From GCA-003244245 sp052390115 (lineage in GTDB: Bacteria > Actinomycetota > Actinomycetes > Mycobacteriales > Pseudonocardiaceae), in the NCBI GenBank assembly GCA_052390115.1, contig JBQTHE010000072.1, forward strand, positions 1 to 64,000: a stretch of 64,000 nucleotides of DNA, in the 5' to 3' direction. How positions within the stretch are numbered: position 1 is the stretch's first letter; each line of letters opens with the position of its first letter. Both the position numbers and the translations under genes were made by a program. Shown here piece by piece: positions 52,185 through 61,090 of the stretch. The notes below the pieces were generated by a model that had not been told where the DNA came from, ran no database searches, and worked only from the letters and a program-made list of their open reading frames with translations.

Positions 52185-52577
52185 TTGCCCTTGTCCGGTC
52201 TTCTCGATAAACGGCCCTGCCGTCCCGGTGGTGGATCCCCGCGCAGCGGTGTGGGGTTCGGGTCCGGACGAGCCGGCCGGGTACTCCTCCAGCGGCACGG
52301 CGTCGTCGGCCCACGCGGCGAGCACGGGATCGATGATGCGCCAGCACTGCTCAGCTTCGTCACCTCTGATGGACAGGGTCTGGTCCCCACCGAGCACCTC
52401 GAGCAGCAGCACGCTATACGGCGGCAACTGCTGGCTGGTCAGGCATGCCGTGAGATCTTCGCGCTCGAGGTCGAACCACTCGCCAGCTCCGTTGAGGTTG
52501 ATCCCCAGCGAGATCGAGTCGGGGTCGAGGGTCAGCCGCAGCACATCGGGTTCGGCGTCGTCGGCGAACGGCTTCCC
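52182..52577 (-). pseudogene. C-terminal fragment of glucose-6-phosphate dehydrogenase
   Basis: The frame reads GKPFADDAEPDVLRLTLDPD, then GEWFDLE, PPYSVLLLEVLGGDQTLSIRGDE and EQCWRIIDPVLAAW, which is the C-terminal beta-sheet region of G6PDH. The N-terminal coenzyme domain and catalytic His are absent. Immediately upstream, in a different frame, the sequence turns into an NfeD-type protease, so the piece was joined by rearrangement. Confidence 0.75.
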
Positions 52578-52755
52578 GCACCCTCGGTCAGGTAGTCGGC
52601 GACGACGGGGGTGATCGGCCCGTCCACCCGGGCGGTCAGGATCGTGGGCGTCTCCGAGGTACCGGGCTGGGCGGTCCCGGCCGGGGCCGGCATGAGCCCG
52701 GCGAGGCCGAGCACCGCCAACGCGATCTGAGCAGCGGCAGGCGATACCACCTCAT
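52578..52755 (-). pseudogene. N-terminal fragment of an NfeD/ClpP-class membrane protease
   Basis: ATG 52755 has AAGGAGG at ideal spacing. After a single-base frameshift the signal peptide (IALAVLGLAGLMPAPAG) and mature start (TARVDGPITPVVADYL) follow, the hallmark of NfeD-type ClpP-class proteases. The protein ends after about 55 codons, where G6PDH sequence begins. Truncated. Confidence 0.65.
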
Positions 52756-53003
52756 CGGCTGCCTCCTTTCGCGGGCCGGCCAGGTCGCGGTCGCGCCAGT
52801 CCCTGTGGGTAAAAGAGCTGGTAAACCCCATGGTGGTGTCGCAGGACGGGGCCGACAAAGCGTCCGCACGGTCAGCAGCGCCCAGCTTGGTGTCCGGATC
52901 CCGGCAAGAAGTTGAGCCCGGCTCGGTCGCGGGCCGGCGCGCACGGTCAACGCTCCTCGCGGTACGCGCGCCGGCGGCAGCCAGCTGTGCGAGGGTGGAA
53001 GGC

Positions 53004-54389
53004 ATGGCGGTGAGTGACGAGTTCATCCAATACGGCCGGTTCGAAGAGTTTCGTGCCTACGCCGAACGCCGGGCTCGGGGCGGCGTGGAGGTGCCCCCGC
53101 TGCAGCTGCTGCCCCATGAACGGCGATGGCACGTGCGGCAGACCCTGTTGGAGGACCACCGCTCCCGGATCGAGAACCGCCCCGAGGGTGCGCAGACCAA
53201 ATTCGACACGCTGGCCAAGGACGTCCTCCGTTTCTTCCGGGGCACCGCCCTGCTGTACTACCGCGACCACGGGGGATCCGACGCGCATCTGCCGATCGTG
53301 TTCACCATCGGCGACGTCCACCCGGAGAACTTCGGGGTCATGCCGAACTCTGACGGTGCCCCCTTCTTCGGGGTGAACGACTTCGACGAGGCGTGGGCGG
53401 CGCCGTTCTCCTACGACGTCAAGCGCGGTGCCACCGGCTTCTGGATCGTCGCCACGGAGAACGGCGTGCGGAAGAAGGACCGTCGCCGGATCGTCTGCGC
53501 GTTCGTCGACGGCTACCTCAGCGCCATGCGCGCCTACTCGAGGGACGACCGGTCCAGCACCTTCCAGTTCCGCCTGGACAACAGCCCGGCAATGATCCGC
53601 TCGCTGCTGAAGAGAGCGATGACCGACCGCGCGGAGTTTCTCGCCGACCTCATCGACCTGGAGACCGCCCGATTCCGTCCCAGCACGAAGCTAGTGCCGC
53701 ACTCCTCGCGCGTCGCGGAGTTCCAGAAGGTCGTGGACCGCTACGTGAAGGCGAACACCCTGGGCGACATCCCGCGGCCGAAGTCCTTTTTCCGGGTGCT
53801 CGACGTGGCCCGCAAGAAGGGCAGCGGGACGGCGAGCCTCGGGCTCGACCGCTTCTTCGTGCTCGTCGAGGGTTGGGATCTTGACCCCCGCCGTTCGGTG
53901 ATCCTCGAGATGAAGCAGGCCCGCCGCTCGGCGCTGTACGGGCTGGTACCGGCCAACGACGTCACCCCCGACGAGAACTCTGACGACCCGGAGTCGGCCC
54001 GGCGGATCGTCGCCGCCCACCAGGTGCACCTCGTGGGCGGGGATCCGCTGTACGGGTCCGCCGAGATCGACGGGCGAAGTTTCCTGGTGCGCGAGCGGAG
54101 CCCGTTCAAGGACGAGATCGACGTCGAGGACCTCGATGCCGACGGCCTCGCCGAGTATGCGGACATCTGCGGCCAGGCGCTCGCGCAGCCGCACGCGCGC
54201 TCCGACGCCGAGACCGGGATCATGGCCGGGAGCGCCGAGCAGCGCATCCTGTCCTCAATCATCCCGGAGCTGTTCTGTTCCGACATCGTGGAATTCGCCG
54301 AGACCGCCGCGCGGCGCGTGTACGACGACCATGCGCTGTTCCGGCGAGACCACGCATGCGGCGCCTTCCAGTACTGGAACTCCGAATGA
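53004..54389 (+). CDS. DUF2252 domain protein
   Basis: Cytoplasmic protein of 461 aa covering the whole DUF2252 domain, a kinase/phosphotransferase-like fold. Notable segments are FFRGTALLYYRD, GDVHPENFGV, FGVNDFDEAWAAPFSYDVKR (candidate metal/nucleotide residues), GWDLDPRRSVILEMKQA and the final RRDHACGAFQYW. The biochemical role is unknown. ATG 53004. Its last 99 bases are duplicated at 57754-57852. Confidence 0.88.
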   Translation: MAVSDEFIQYGRFEEFRAYAERRARGGVEVPPLQLLPHERRWHVRQTLLEDHRSRIENRPEGAQTKFDTLAKDVLRFFRGTALLYYRDHGGSDAHLPIVFTIGDVHPENFGVMPNSDGAPFFGVNDFDEAWAAPFSYDVKRGATGFWIVATENGVRKKDRRRIVCAFVDGYLSAMRAYSRDDRSSTFQFRLDNSPAMIRSLLKRAMTDRAEFLADLIDLETARFRPSTKLVPHSSRVAEFQKVVDRYVKANTLGDIPRPKSFFRVLDVARKKGSGTASLGLDRFFVLVEGWDLDPRRSVILEMKQARRSALYGLVPANDVTPDENSDDPESARRIVAAHQVHLVGGDPLYGSAEIDGRSFLVRERSPFKDEIDVEDLDADGLAEYADICGQALAQPHARSDAETGIMAGSAEQRILSSIIPELFCSDIVEFAETAARRVYDDHALFRRDHACGAFQYWNSE

Positions 54390-54581
54390 TCCTGCGTCGG
54401 CTGGTTGGCTCAGCCGCGGATCCATAGGGCGGCGCCCTTGGCGATCAGTGTGCCCGTCACCGGCCATCCCTGGTTGCGGTTTGGGAGAACGGCTGCTCGG
54501 GTACCTCAACTGTGCCCGCTGTCGGGCACCCGAACTTCGCGGCACTGCCCGCGACCTTACCCGAAACACGGAGGTCTCCGC

Positions 54582-55079
54582 ATGGCAGACACCAGCAGCA
54601 CTCGCACCCAGTCGAACCAACGGTCCGATTCGGCAGAGCCTGCCAGGAACGGTGGCGAATCGTCCCCGCCTCGGCTGGCCGATCAGAGCTCGCAGGGCAA
54701 GACCACCATCGCCGCGACGGTGGTGCAGAAGATCGCCGGAATCGCCGCTCGGGAGGTCTCCGGGGTGCACGCGCTGGGCGGCGGGTTGTCCCGCGCGTTC
54801 GGCGGGATCCGCGACCGCATCCCGGGCAGCACCGGCGCTTCGCAAACCTCCGGGGTGACGGTCGAGGTCGGCGAGAAGCAGGCCGCGGTCGACCTCAACC
54901 TCATCGTCGAGTACGGCGTGTCCATCGTGGACCTCGCCAAGTCGGTACGCGCCAACATCATCGGCGCCGTCGAGCACATGACCGGCCTGCAGGTCACCGA
55001 GGTCAACATCGCGGTCAACGACATCCACATCCCCGGCGACGAGGCCGAGGAGCCGACCAGGGAGTCCCGCGTGGAGTAA
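54582..55079 (+). CDS. Asp23/Gls24 family envelope stress protein
   Basis: Protein of 165 aa. A disordered, charged N-terminus (1-45) precedes the Asp23 domain (about 45-150): IAGIAAREVSGVHALGGG, VEVGEKQAAVDLNLIVEYG and HMTGLQVTEVNIAVNDIHIP. In Staphylococcus Asp23 is anchored to the membrane by AmaP and responds to envelope and alkaline stress. ATG 54582 with GAGG upstream. First gene of a six-gene Asp23/AmaP operon (54.6-56.8 kb). Confidence 0.9.
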   Translation: MADTSSTRTQSNQRSDSAEPARNGGESSPPRLADQSSQGKTTIAATVVQKIAGIAAREVSGVHALGGGLSRAFGGIRDRIPGSTGASQTSGVTVEVGEKQAAVDLNLIVEYGVSIVDLAKSVRANIIGAVEHMTGLQVTEVNIAVNDIHIPGDEAEEPTRESRVE

Positions 55080-55090
55080 CCCACCCACCC

Positions 55091-55453
55091 ATGACGGCGG
55101 AAATTCGCGACCATGAGCCTGACTGCCCCGATCCCCCCTCCCGGCGCGGGTCCGAGCGGGTCGTCGAAGCCGTCGCCGCGGCGGTACGCGCCCATCCCGC
55201 GGTGGCCGACCTCGACGGCGGCCCGTTCGGCGTCATCGCCTCTTATTCGCCCGGCCATCGACTGGTGGGGGTGCGCGTCGGACAGCCTGGCGAGCCGGTG
55301 GAGGTCTCCGTCGTCGTTCACCTCGGCATCCCACTGCCGCTGCTGGCCGCTGAGCTACGCGGGGGGATCACCGCAGTCACGGGACCGAGGGTGGTCGACC
55401 TGACTATCAACGATGTGATCACTGACGGCCGCTCACCGGCCGCAGACCTGTGA
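55091..55453 (+). CDS. Asp23-related protein, short form 1
   Basis: Protein of 120 aa. It shares the Asp23 plan at lower similarity (ERVVEAVAAAVRAHPAVADL, VSVVVHLGIPLPLLAAELR, PRVVDLTINDVI). Only 12 bases after the first Asp23 gene. Probably assembles with the other Asp23 proteins of the operon; function inferred. Confidence 0.72.
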   Translation: MTAEIRDHEPDCPDPPSRRGSERVVEAVAAAVRAHPAVADLDGGPFGVIASYSPGHRLVGVRVGQPGEPVEVSVVVHLGIPLPLLAAELRGGITAVTGPRVVDLTINDVITDGRSPAADL

Positions 55454-55480
55454 CTTCTCACTGTAGTACGGAAGGTCCGC

Positions 55481-55666
55481 ATGATGAACGCGACAACCAT
55501 CGGCTTGTTCACCGGACTCATCCTCGGCCTGGCCGGCGTCATCGGTGGCTTCAGCGGTTTCCTGATCGCCCTGGCGCTCGGGGTGATCGGGCTGCTCGTC
55601 GGCCTGGCACTGGATGGGAAGCTCGACTTCAGCCAGGTCCTCAGCGGCAAGGGCCGGGGCCGGTGA
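55481..55666 (+). CDS. small two-helix membrane protein (DUF2273-like)
   Basis: Protein of 61 aa with two membrane helices (TIGLFTGLILGLAGVIGG and LIALALGVIGLLVGLAL) and a basic tail (KGRGR). DUF2273-type small membrane proteins commonly accompany Asp23 and AmaP. ATG 55481 (ATG 55484 also possible). Confidence 0.75.
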   Translation: MMNATTIGLFTGLILGLAGVIGGFSGFLIALALGVIGLLVGLALDGKLDFSQVLSGKGRGR

Positions 55667-55715
55667 CCGCGGCCGCCGAGGATCCGGGTGAGCGGGGCGG
55701 CTGACGATCGACCCT

Positions 55716-56000
55716 GTGGTGCTGCGCAAGATCGCCGAGCACCTGGCTGACTCGGCGCCGGGTACGGTGCCCACCCCGCGAACCGCGGCCGGCCTCAGAC
55801 TCGGCCGCGCCGGGGCCACCGCGAAGGCCATCCTCATCGGCGATCAGGTGGACCTGCGCGTCGAACTGGCGTTGCGCTATCCCGAGCCGGTGCGTCCCAC
55901 GGTGGACCGGCTGCGCGTCAGGATCAGTGGAGAGATCCGGCGAATCACCGGCTACGAAGCTCGTTCTATCGCGGTGACTGTCACCGCCCTGCTGCGATGA
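55716..56000 (+). CDS. Asp23-related protein, short form 2
   Basis: Protein of about 94 aa (VVLRKIAEHLADSAPGT, VDLRVELALRYPEPV, TGYEARSIAVTVTAL). A plausible longer N-terminus starting near 55663 is one base out of frame, so the true start is uncertain; GTG 55716 or 55719 is used. The stop overlaps the next ATG (ATGA). Confidence 0.62.
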   Translation: MVLRKIAEHLADSAPGTVPTPRTAAGLRLGRAGATAKAILIGDQVDLRVELALRYPEPVRPTVDRLRVRISGEIRRITGYEARSIAVTVTALLR

Positions 56001-56146
56001 GGCCCTTGTTGCGGGTGCTGTCCCCGCTACTGGGCCTGGCCGTGGCAGTGTTCGGCGCACTCGTCGCGTTGGAGGTCTTCTGGGCCTGGCTGCGGCCCGC
56101 CGGTGGCTCGCTGGTGGCGCCCTGGCCCGCGTGGCAGTCGTCATGA
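55997..56146 (+). CDS. short membrane protein, truncated DUF6286-like
   Basis: Protein of 49 aa with one membrane helix (LSPLLGLAVAVFGALVALEV) ending LVAPWPAWQSS. The N-terminal half matches the start of DUF6286 proteins (about 190 aa), which usually follow Asp23 genes. Here it stops early, so it is either truncated or a minimal form. It overlaps genes on both sides by 4 bases. Confidence 0.6.
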   Translation: MRPLLRVLSPLLGLAVAVFGALVALEVFWAWLRPAGGSLVAPWPAWQSS

Positions 56147-56751
56147 CCGTCGCCGCCGGGACAGCGGCTACCAAAGCCACCGAGCGCGCGGCCGGTGCCC
56201 AACGCGCGCTGGTCGGGCTGCTGGGGTTGCTGGGTCTGGCCGCCGGAGCCGTCGCGCTGGTCGTCAGCTTCGGCCTGCTCGGCGCCGACCGCGCCGACCG
56301 GCCGGTCCTCGATCCCCTCGCCGTGGACGTCGTGGGGTCCCACCAGTCCCTCGCCCGCGTCGTAGCCATCCTCGCCGGTGTCGTCCTGCTGATTCTGGGG
56401 CTGCTCTGGGTCGCCCGCGCGCTGCACCCCGGTCAGCGCCCGAACCTGGTACTCGACTCCAGCCCGGAGCATCACTTCGAGGTCAGCGTTTCGGCGATCG
56501 CTGACGCGCTGCGCGCCGACGCAGAGGCCATCGACGGCGTCAGTCGCGCCCGCGTCCGCCTAGCCGGCACCACCGCCACCCCCGTGGTGGCGCTGACCCT
56601 GTGGCTCGCCAACGCTGCCAGCATCAGTGTGGTATGCCACGACCTCGACACCTGGGTCCTCACCTGCGCCCGCGACAGCCTGGGTGTGGAGTCCCTGACC
56701 ACCGCCGTCCGCGTCGAGCTCGACTCCACAACCCCCAGCCGGGTCAACTGA
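56143..56751 (+). CDS. AmaP-like alkaline-shock membrane anchor
   Basis: Protein of 202 aa. Two membrane helices (about 25-48 and 70-92) enclose a short loop, and a cytoplasmic C-terminal domain (about 105-195; EVSVSAIADALRADAEAIDGV in two parts) resembles the Asp23 fold. AmaP anchors Asp23 to the membrane. ATG 56143 overlaps the previous stop. End of the operon. Confidence 0.8.
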   Translation: MTVAAGTAATKATERAAGAQRALVGLLGLLGLAAGAVALVVSFGLLGADRADRPVLDPLAVDVVGSHQSLARVVAILAGVVLLILGLLWVARALHPGQRPNLVLDSSPEHHFEVSVSAIADALRADAEAIDGVSRARVRLAGTTATPVVALTLWLANAASISVVCHDLDTWVLTCARDSLGVESLTTAVRVELDSTTPSRVN

Positions 56752-56783
56752 CTCGGGGCCGGGCCATCCCCGGCTGGGAGGGC

Positions 56784-57152
56784 TCAGACCTGCTCCTGGG
56801 CCCGCAACAGGTCACGGATCTCGGTCAGCAGCTGCGCCTCGCTCTCCGAGGCGTCCTGGGGTGTGCGGCCGAGTAGCTTCTTCATCGGTAGGACAACCAA
56901 GAAATAGACCACCGCGGCGGTGATCAGAAATGTGATCACGGCGCCGATGAATGCACCGTAGCTGAACTCCTGGCTGAGGACGACAAATTTCCCTCCCACG
57001 TCCCCACCCCCGGTGAACACAGCGATCAGCGGAGTGAGGAACGATTGGTTGAACTGCATCACCAGGTCTGCGAACGCAGTACCAATGACCACCGCGATAG
57101 CGAGGTCGACGATGTTCCCACGGAGAATGAAAGCGCGAAAACCCTTAAGCAC
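56784..57152 (-). CDS. mscL: large-conductance mechanosensitive channel MscL
   Basis: Channel protein of 122 aa that opens under osmotic downshock. N-terminal KGFRAFILRGNIVDLAIAVVIG (helix 1 with the gate), the loop, then FIGAVITFLITAAVVYFLVV (helix 2) and the cytoplasmic bundle ending EIRDLLRAQ. GTG 57152 with GAGG 5 bases upstream. Full length. Confidence 0.95.
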   Translation of the reverse strand: MLKGFRAFILRGNIVDLAIAVVIGTAFADLVMQFNQSFLTPLIAVFTGGGDVGGKFVVLSQEFSYGAFIGAVITFLITAAVVYFLVVLPMKKLLGRTPQDASESEAQLLTEIRDLLRAQEQV

Positions 57153-57887
57153 ATTAACCTCGCATAGCCAGACAGAACGGTATCCAAAATTGCGTGGGAA
57201 CCACTGCGGCTGAACGTACCAGCTGACTAATGAGTCTGCACGGCGAAACCCGCGGCGGGCGATTGCATTCGGTGGGCCTGTTCGAACCACCGGTATCCCC
57301 GGTTGCGCGGACAGTAACCTCACGGGGACCACACGGATCGGGGAAGATCCAACTCGTGAGATCTTCCGCCTCACCCTTGGGTCGGGTTGAACCCCTCGTC
57401 GCGTTCGCGAAGTCGCGTGCCCCATCGGTGCTCCGTCCCTGCCCACCAACGCTCCCGGCGCGTAGTCCACCACGTCGTCTCCACCGCTGCAGACCTCGAC
57501 GCCGTCGGCCCAACCGAGGTCTTCGGTCGGCTCGGCTGCAAGAGCGTCTACAACGGAGAGACGTCACCGCGAGTGACTCGATCGGCGCCGTGATCACGGC
57601 GCATCCTCGGGGTCGGTCCGGTCCGGCGCCGGGCTGCGCCGGACCCAACGCGGACCCTCGAGGGTCTCCGCGCCCCCAGCCACATCAGCACCACAAGATT
57701 CAGCGCCATGAAGATGACGTGGAGCACGCTGTCGGCGGGGTCGAAGCCCAGCGGACTTCGCCGAGACCGCCGCGCGACGCGTGTACGACGACCATGTGCT
57801 GTTCCGACGAGACCACGCATGCGGCGCCTTCCGGTACTGGAACTCCGACTGACCCCGCTGGATGGACCTGCGTCCTTGCTCAGTCCG
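57153..57887. other. degraded spacer between mscL and the next membrane protein
   Basis: Over 700 bases without an intact gene. Fragments: about 57470-57560 plus (AADLDAVGPTEVFGRLGCKS, unknown), about 57650-57745 minus (DSVLHVIFMALNLVVLMWLG, a membrane-protein tail) and the duplicated DUF2252 3' end at 57754-57852. It appears to be rearrangement debris. Confidence 0.5.
57754..57852 (+). pseudogene. duplicated 3' end of the DUF2252 gene
   Basis: The 99 bases to the stop codon match 54291-54389 at about nine in ten positions. They encode FAETAARRVYDDHVLFRRDH, then ACGAFRYWNSD. Nothing upstream resembles DUF2252. Either a second DUF2252 gene was deleted down to its tail, or the tail was copied 3.5 kb away. 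Confidence 0.8.
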
Positions 57888-58391
57888 TCACGGGCGGCTC
57901 AGCCGACCCAGCGCGAAGGCAGCCAGGGCGGTGACCACCGCTCCGAGCCCGTAGAAGTAGCCGACCTGCTCCAGCACCTGCATCACGTTCGTCCCGAGCG
58001 GCGCCCCGATCGGATTACCCGGCCCGCCTGCGCCCCACAACTGGCTGACTACCGGCCCGATCGTGAACCAGATTCCACCGGTCAGAGCGAGCCACGCGCC
58101 CAACCCGCCACTGAACCGGTCCGCGCTTGGCCCGAGGATGAGGCCGCCGAGGAACACGAGGAGACCGGGCAGGATGTTCAGCCACAGCCGGTCAAGCGTG
58201 AAGACCCAGGGGTCGGCGACGCCGAAGGCGTAGCTGAAATACGGCCCGATGAAGGGGATGATGGCGCCCCAGACGCCGAGCAGCGCCAGGAGAGAACCGC
58301 TTACTGCACCACGACTGCGTGGCATCACCAGCGCCGACCCTTTCCGGGCGTCCGAACTGTCGCTGCGCGAAGGCTTTTTTGTTACCGACAT
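57888..58391 (-). CDS. four-helix membrane protein of unknown function
   Basis: Protein of 167 aa. The basic N-terminus (1-28) is followed by four hydrophobic segments (VSGSLLALLGVWGAIIPFIG, LNILPGLLVFLGGLIL, WLALTGGIWFTIGPVV, FYGLGAVVTALAAFAL). The arrangement resembles SPW-repeat membrane proteins. ATG 58391 with GGAG upstream. No substrate or partner can be inferred. Confidence 0.7.
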   Translation of the reverse strand: MSVTKKPSRSDSSDARKGSALVMPRSRGAVSGSLLALLGVWGAIIPFIGPYFSYAFGVADPWVFTLDRLWLNILPGLLVFLGGLILGPSADRFSGGLGAWLALTGGIWFTIGPVVSQLWGAGGPGNPIGAPLGTNVMQVLEQVGYFYGLGAVVTALAAFALGRLSRP

Positions 58392-58925
58392 GGCGATCTC
58401 CTCATGAGGCCCCGGAGAGAACGACCTGATGATTCACTCCGGTGAACCGAGTGTCCTTGCAGCGCTCGGGTCAACGCGACGCCGCTGGAGATCACGCCGA
58501 CGTGGCTGAACGCCTGGGGGACGTTACCCAGGAAGGAACCGTCGGCGGGATCGATCTGCTCGGGCAGCAGCCCGAGCGGGTTGGCGCGGTCGCACAGGCT
58601 CTCGTACAACTCACCGGCCTCGTCGACCCGACCCTGGCCAAGCAGGTTGTCGACCAGCCAGAAGCTGCACAGCAGGAAGGCGCCCTCGGGCCCGCCCGGC
58701 CCGTCGGGTGATTCGTTAGGCAGGTACCGGAACAACAGCCCGTCCCCGGCACCCAGCCCGCCCCCGGCGCCAAGCTGCTCGGTGAGGCTGTGCCGGTCCT
58801 CGTCCCAGGCGTCGCGCAGGATCCGCTGGGTCAGGACCTCGGCCTGCGTCGCCCATCCGTTGGCGTCGCCGGGTAGGTGCAGTCGGGTCGCCAGCCGGGC
58901 CGCCCGGTCAAGCGCGACGGTACGA
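58382..58925 (-). pseudogene. C-terminal fragment of a GH15 glycosidase (glucoamylase/trehalase-like)
   Basis: The frame reads DRAARLATRLHLPGDANGW, RYLPNESPDGPGGPEGAFLLCSFW (in two parts) and NPLGLLPEQIDPADGSFLGN, then PQAFSHVGVI, the C-terminal catalytic-barrel region of GH15 enzymes. The N-terminal two thirds are absent; just upstream the sequence becomes an NhaA fragment. The last codons overlap the start of the next minus-strand gene by 10 bases. Confidence 0.8.
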
Positions 58926-58929
58926 CGGT

Positions 58930-59245
58930 GAACGCCGTCACCGGGTGCGGCCGGTGCTCGAGCTCGTGCAGGACCTCTCGACCGCGCACCGGGCGGGCTG
59001 GGGTGAGCAACCCGAGCGCCACCCCGGCGATGGTGGCGTGCACGCCGGAGGAGTCCGTGGCGTACCAGACCGCCGTGCCGATCAGGGCGTAGGGCCACAC
59101 GGCACCCACCCCGAACCGGCGCAGGGCCACCATCACCGCCAGCCCGATCGCGGCGGCACCGAGCCAGCCCAGCGAGATCGACTCGGAGTAGAACACCGCG
59201 ATGATCACGATTACGATGATGTCGTCCTGGCGCGAACTCCCCACG
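58930..59245 (-). pseudogene. internal fragment of an NhaA-type Na+/H+ antiporter
   Basis: About 100 codons match NhaA: DDIIVIVIIAVFYSESISLGW, RRFGVGAVWPYALIG, WYATDSSGVHATIAGVALGL, then LEHRPHPVTAFTVV. The rest of the gene is missing at both ends. The left junction adjoins the GH15 fragment and the right junction the PucR remnant. Confidence 0.8.
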
Positions 59246-60148
59246 GTCGCCACGGCCGGCGGGGCCACGGTACGCGCAGTCGCCGAGAGCATCCTCAGGG
59301 CCGCCGACGACGCCATCGTCGCCCTCGCCGAGGGCTACGACGGGGCTCAGCGCCACGTGATGCGCCAGGAGGAGGCGCCGCGGCGGGAGTTCATCGACGA
59401 CCTGCTCTACGGTCGCAGCGACCTCGGGCGGCTGGCCGAACGGGCGGAACGTTTCGGGCTCCGCCTGGCCGGGCACCACGTCGTCGACGTGGCCCGCGCC
59501 GACCGGACCTTCGCCGACGGTGACCCCGCGACCCGCCGCGTGGAGTCCACCCTGGCGGCCCGCTTCGGTACCCGGGACGTCCTGGTCACGACCAAGGAGG
59601 GATGCTGGTCTGCGTCGCACCGGCACCGCCGCCGCCGAGGTGCCCGCGGAGTTTACCCGGCAGGTCGAGGTTGTGCTGAAAGCAGGCCAGCGCTGGTGCA
59701 TCGCGGTGGGTCGCCCGCACTCCGGGCCCGGTGGCATCGTGCGCTCCTACGAGGAAGCCCGCGCAACCCTCGACCTGGCGGCTTCACTGGGTCTCACCGC
59801 GCGCCTGCTCAACGTGACCGACCTGCTCGTCTTCCAGGTCCTGCTCCGCGACCGGGCCGCCATCACCGACCTGGTCACCACCGTCCTGGGACCGCTGGAA
59901 CAGGCGCGAGAGGGCGCCGAGCCGCTCGTGGACCCGCTCACGGCGTTCTTCGCATCCGGCGGGGTCGCCGCCGCTGCGGCACGCCGACTCTACCTCAGCG
60001 TCCGCGCCGTCACCTACCGACTCGACCGGATCAAGCAGCTCACCGGCCATGACGTTACCGAGCCGACACAGCGGTTCACGCTGGAGGCGGCCGTGCTGGA
60101 GCCCGCCTGCTCAACTGGCCGAGCCAGCCGCCGCAGCCGGCGGACTGA
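59245..60148 (+). pseudogene. frameshifted PucR/CdaR-type regulator
   Basis: The N-terminal part is missing. The frame begins near AESILRAADDAIVALAEGY, continues to DVLVTTKEG, breaks near 59600, then resumes in another frame (FTRQVEVVLKAGQRWCIAVG, SYEEARATLDLAASLGL). It reaches the C-terminal HTH (ARRLYLSVRAVTYRLDRIKQL, TQRFTLEAA). A second shift near 60100 is needed to reach the natural end (NWPSQPP). Fused head-on to the NhaA fragment. Confidence 0.75.
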
Positions 60149-60219
60149 GCCCCGTGCAGCGGGATCGGCGCCCTGCTGCGCTACCGCTGACGAGCGCTCG
60201 TTACAGCCGAGGGCCCCGG

Positions 60220-60483
60220 TCAGCCGCAGTTGCTGCCCGGCACCGGGTCCAGGTACAGCTGCGCGGCCCAGCGGTTGGGGCCGAGCTGCCGGAAGCCGTT
60301 GCGGGTCGTCCGATCAGCGGGGACCACCGCGTCCGCGGCGAGGGTCTCGACGACGGGCTCCCTGCTGTCGAGACCGGACCGCACGTCGAGGGTTTCCACG
60401 GTGACCTTCATCGTGCCTGGCCGCGACCCGCCGACTCCACCGATGTACTCGGAACTCAGCACGATCACGCCCGCCACCACAGC
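60220..60483 (-). CDS. small membrane-anchored hypothetical protein
   Basis: Protein of about 87 aa with an N-terminal hydrophobic segment (VVAGVIVLSSEYIGG) and a soluble rest (TMKVTVETLDVRSGLDSRE, then LGPNRWAAQLYLDP). The frame is open a little upstream, but no start other than GTG 60483/60480 is present. Not recognised. Confidence 0.45.
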   Translation of the reverse strand, partial: AVVAGVIVLSSEYIGGVGGSRPGTMKVTVETLDVRSGLDSREPVVETLAADAVVPADRTTRNGFRQLGPNRWAAQLYLDPVPGSNCG

Positions 60484-60643
60484 GCCCCCAACGATCCACT
60501 GCCACCTCTTCGAAGGCTGCTACGTAGCCACGGAATCACTCTCCGCCATCCGCCCTGCACGTCGCCGTCGTAGGTCTTACCGGCCCACACGTAGTCGCTA
60601 GGCCATTTCGGCCCGGGAGGAACAGCGGAACCGGATCCGGCGG

Positions 60644-60913
60644 TTAGCGCCTGACTGCCCTACGCCCGGCGATGAGGCGGTAGCCGCCGAGGAGAATCAG
60701 CGAGCCGATGATGGCCCAGATCCAGGTGGCGAAGCTGAAGAAGCCCTCGTTGGGGCTGAACCCGAGGGCCCGGCCCAAGAAACCGCCCAGGATTGCGCCG
60801 ACGATTCCGATCAGCATGGTGACAAAAATTCCGCCCGGATCCTTACCCGGCATGACCAACTTGGCGATGGCCCCGGCGATCACGCCCAGCACAATCCACG
60901 AGATGATCCACAT
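60644..60913 (-). CDS. GlsB/YeaQ/YmgE family membrane protein
   Basis: Protein of 89 aa with three membrane helices: IISWIVLGVIAGAIAKLVMPG, GGIFVTMLIGIVGAILGGFLG and FATWIWAIIGSLILL. The PGKDPGG turn is typical of transglycosylase-associated (Tag) proteins. ATG 60913 with GAGGGAG 8 bases upstream. GlsB homologues often occur with Asp23/Gls24 stress genes, as here. Confidence 0.9.
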   Translation of the reverse strand: MWIISWIVLGVIAGAIAKLVMPGKDPGGIFVTMLIGIVGAILGGFLGRALGFSPNEGFFSFATWIWAIIGSLILLGGYRLIAGRRAVRR

Positions 60914-61090
60914 GCCCCCACTCCCTCCGTGTGCCCATAGCAACATTGTTCTCCATTTCGAGCTACTTCGCACGAGTAGGAGTACCGCGGTAGACCGGTA
61001 CGGCGGCACAACCGTCCGAGCTCACGGCCCACGCGCCGTGATCCGGCTCACGTTGCTCCGCACGCTCGCCGCGAGAGTGTCCTGAGCTGT

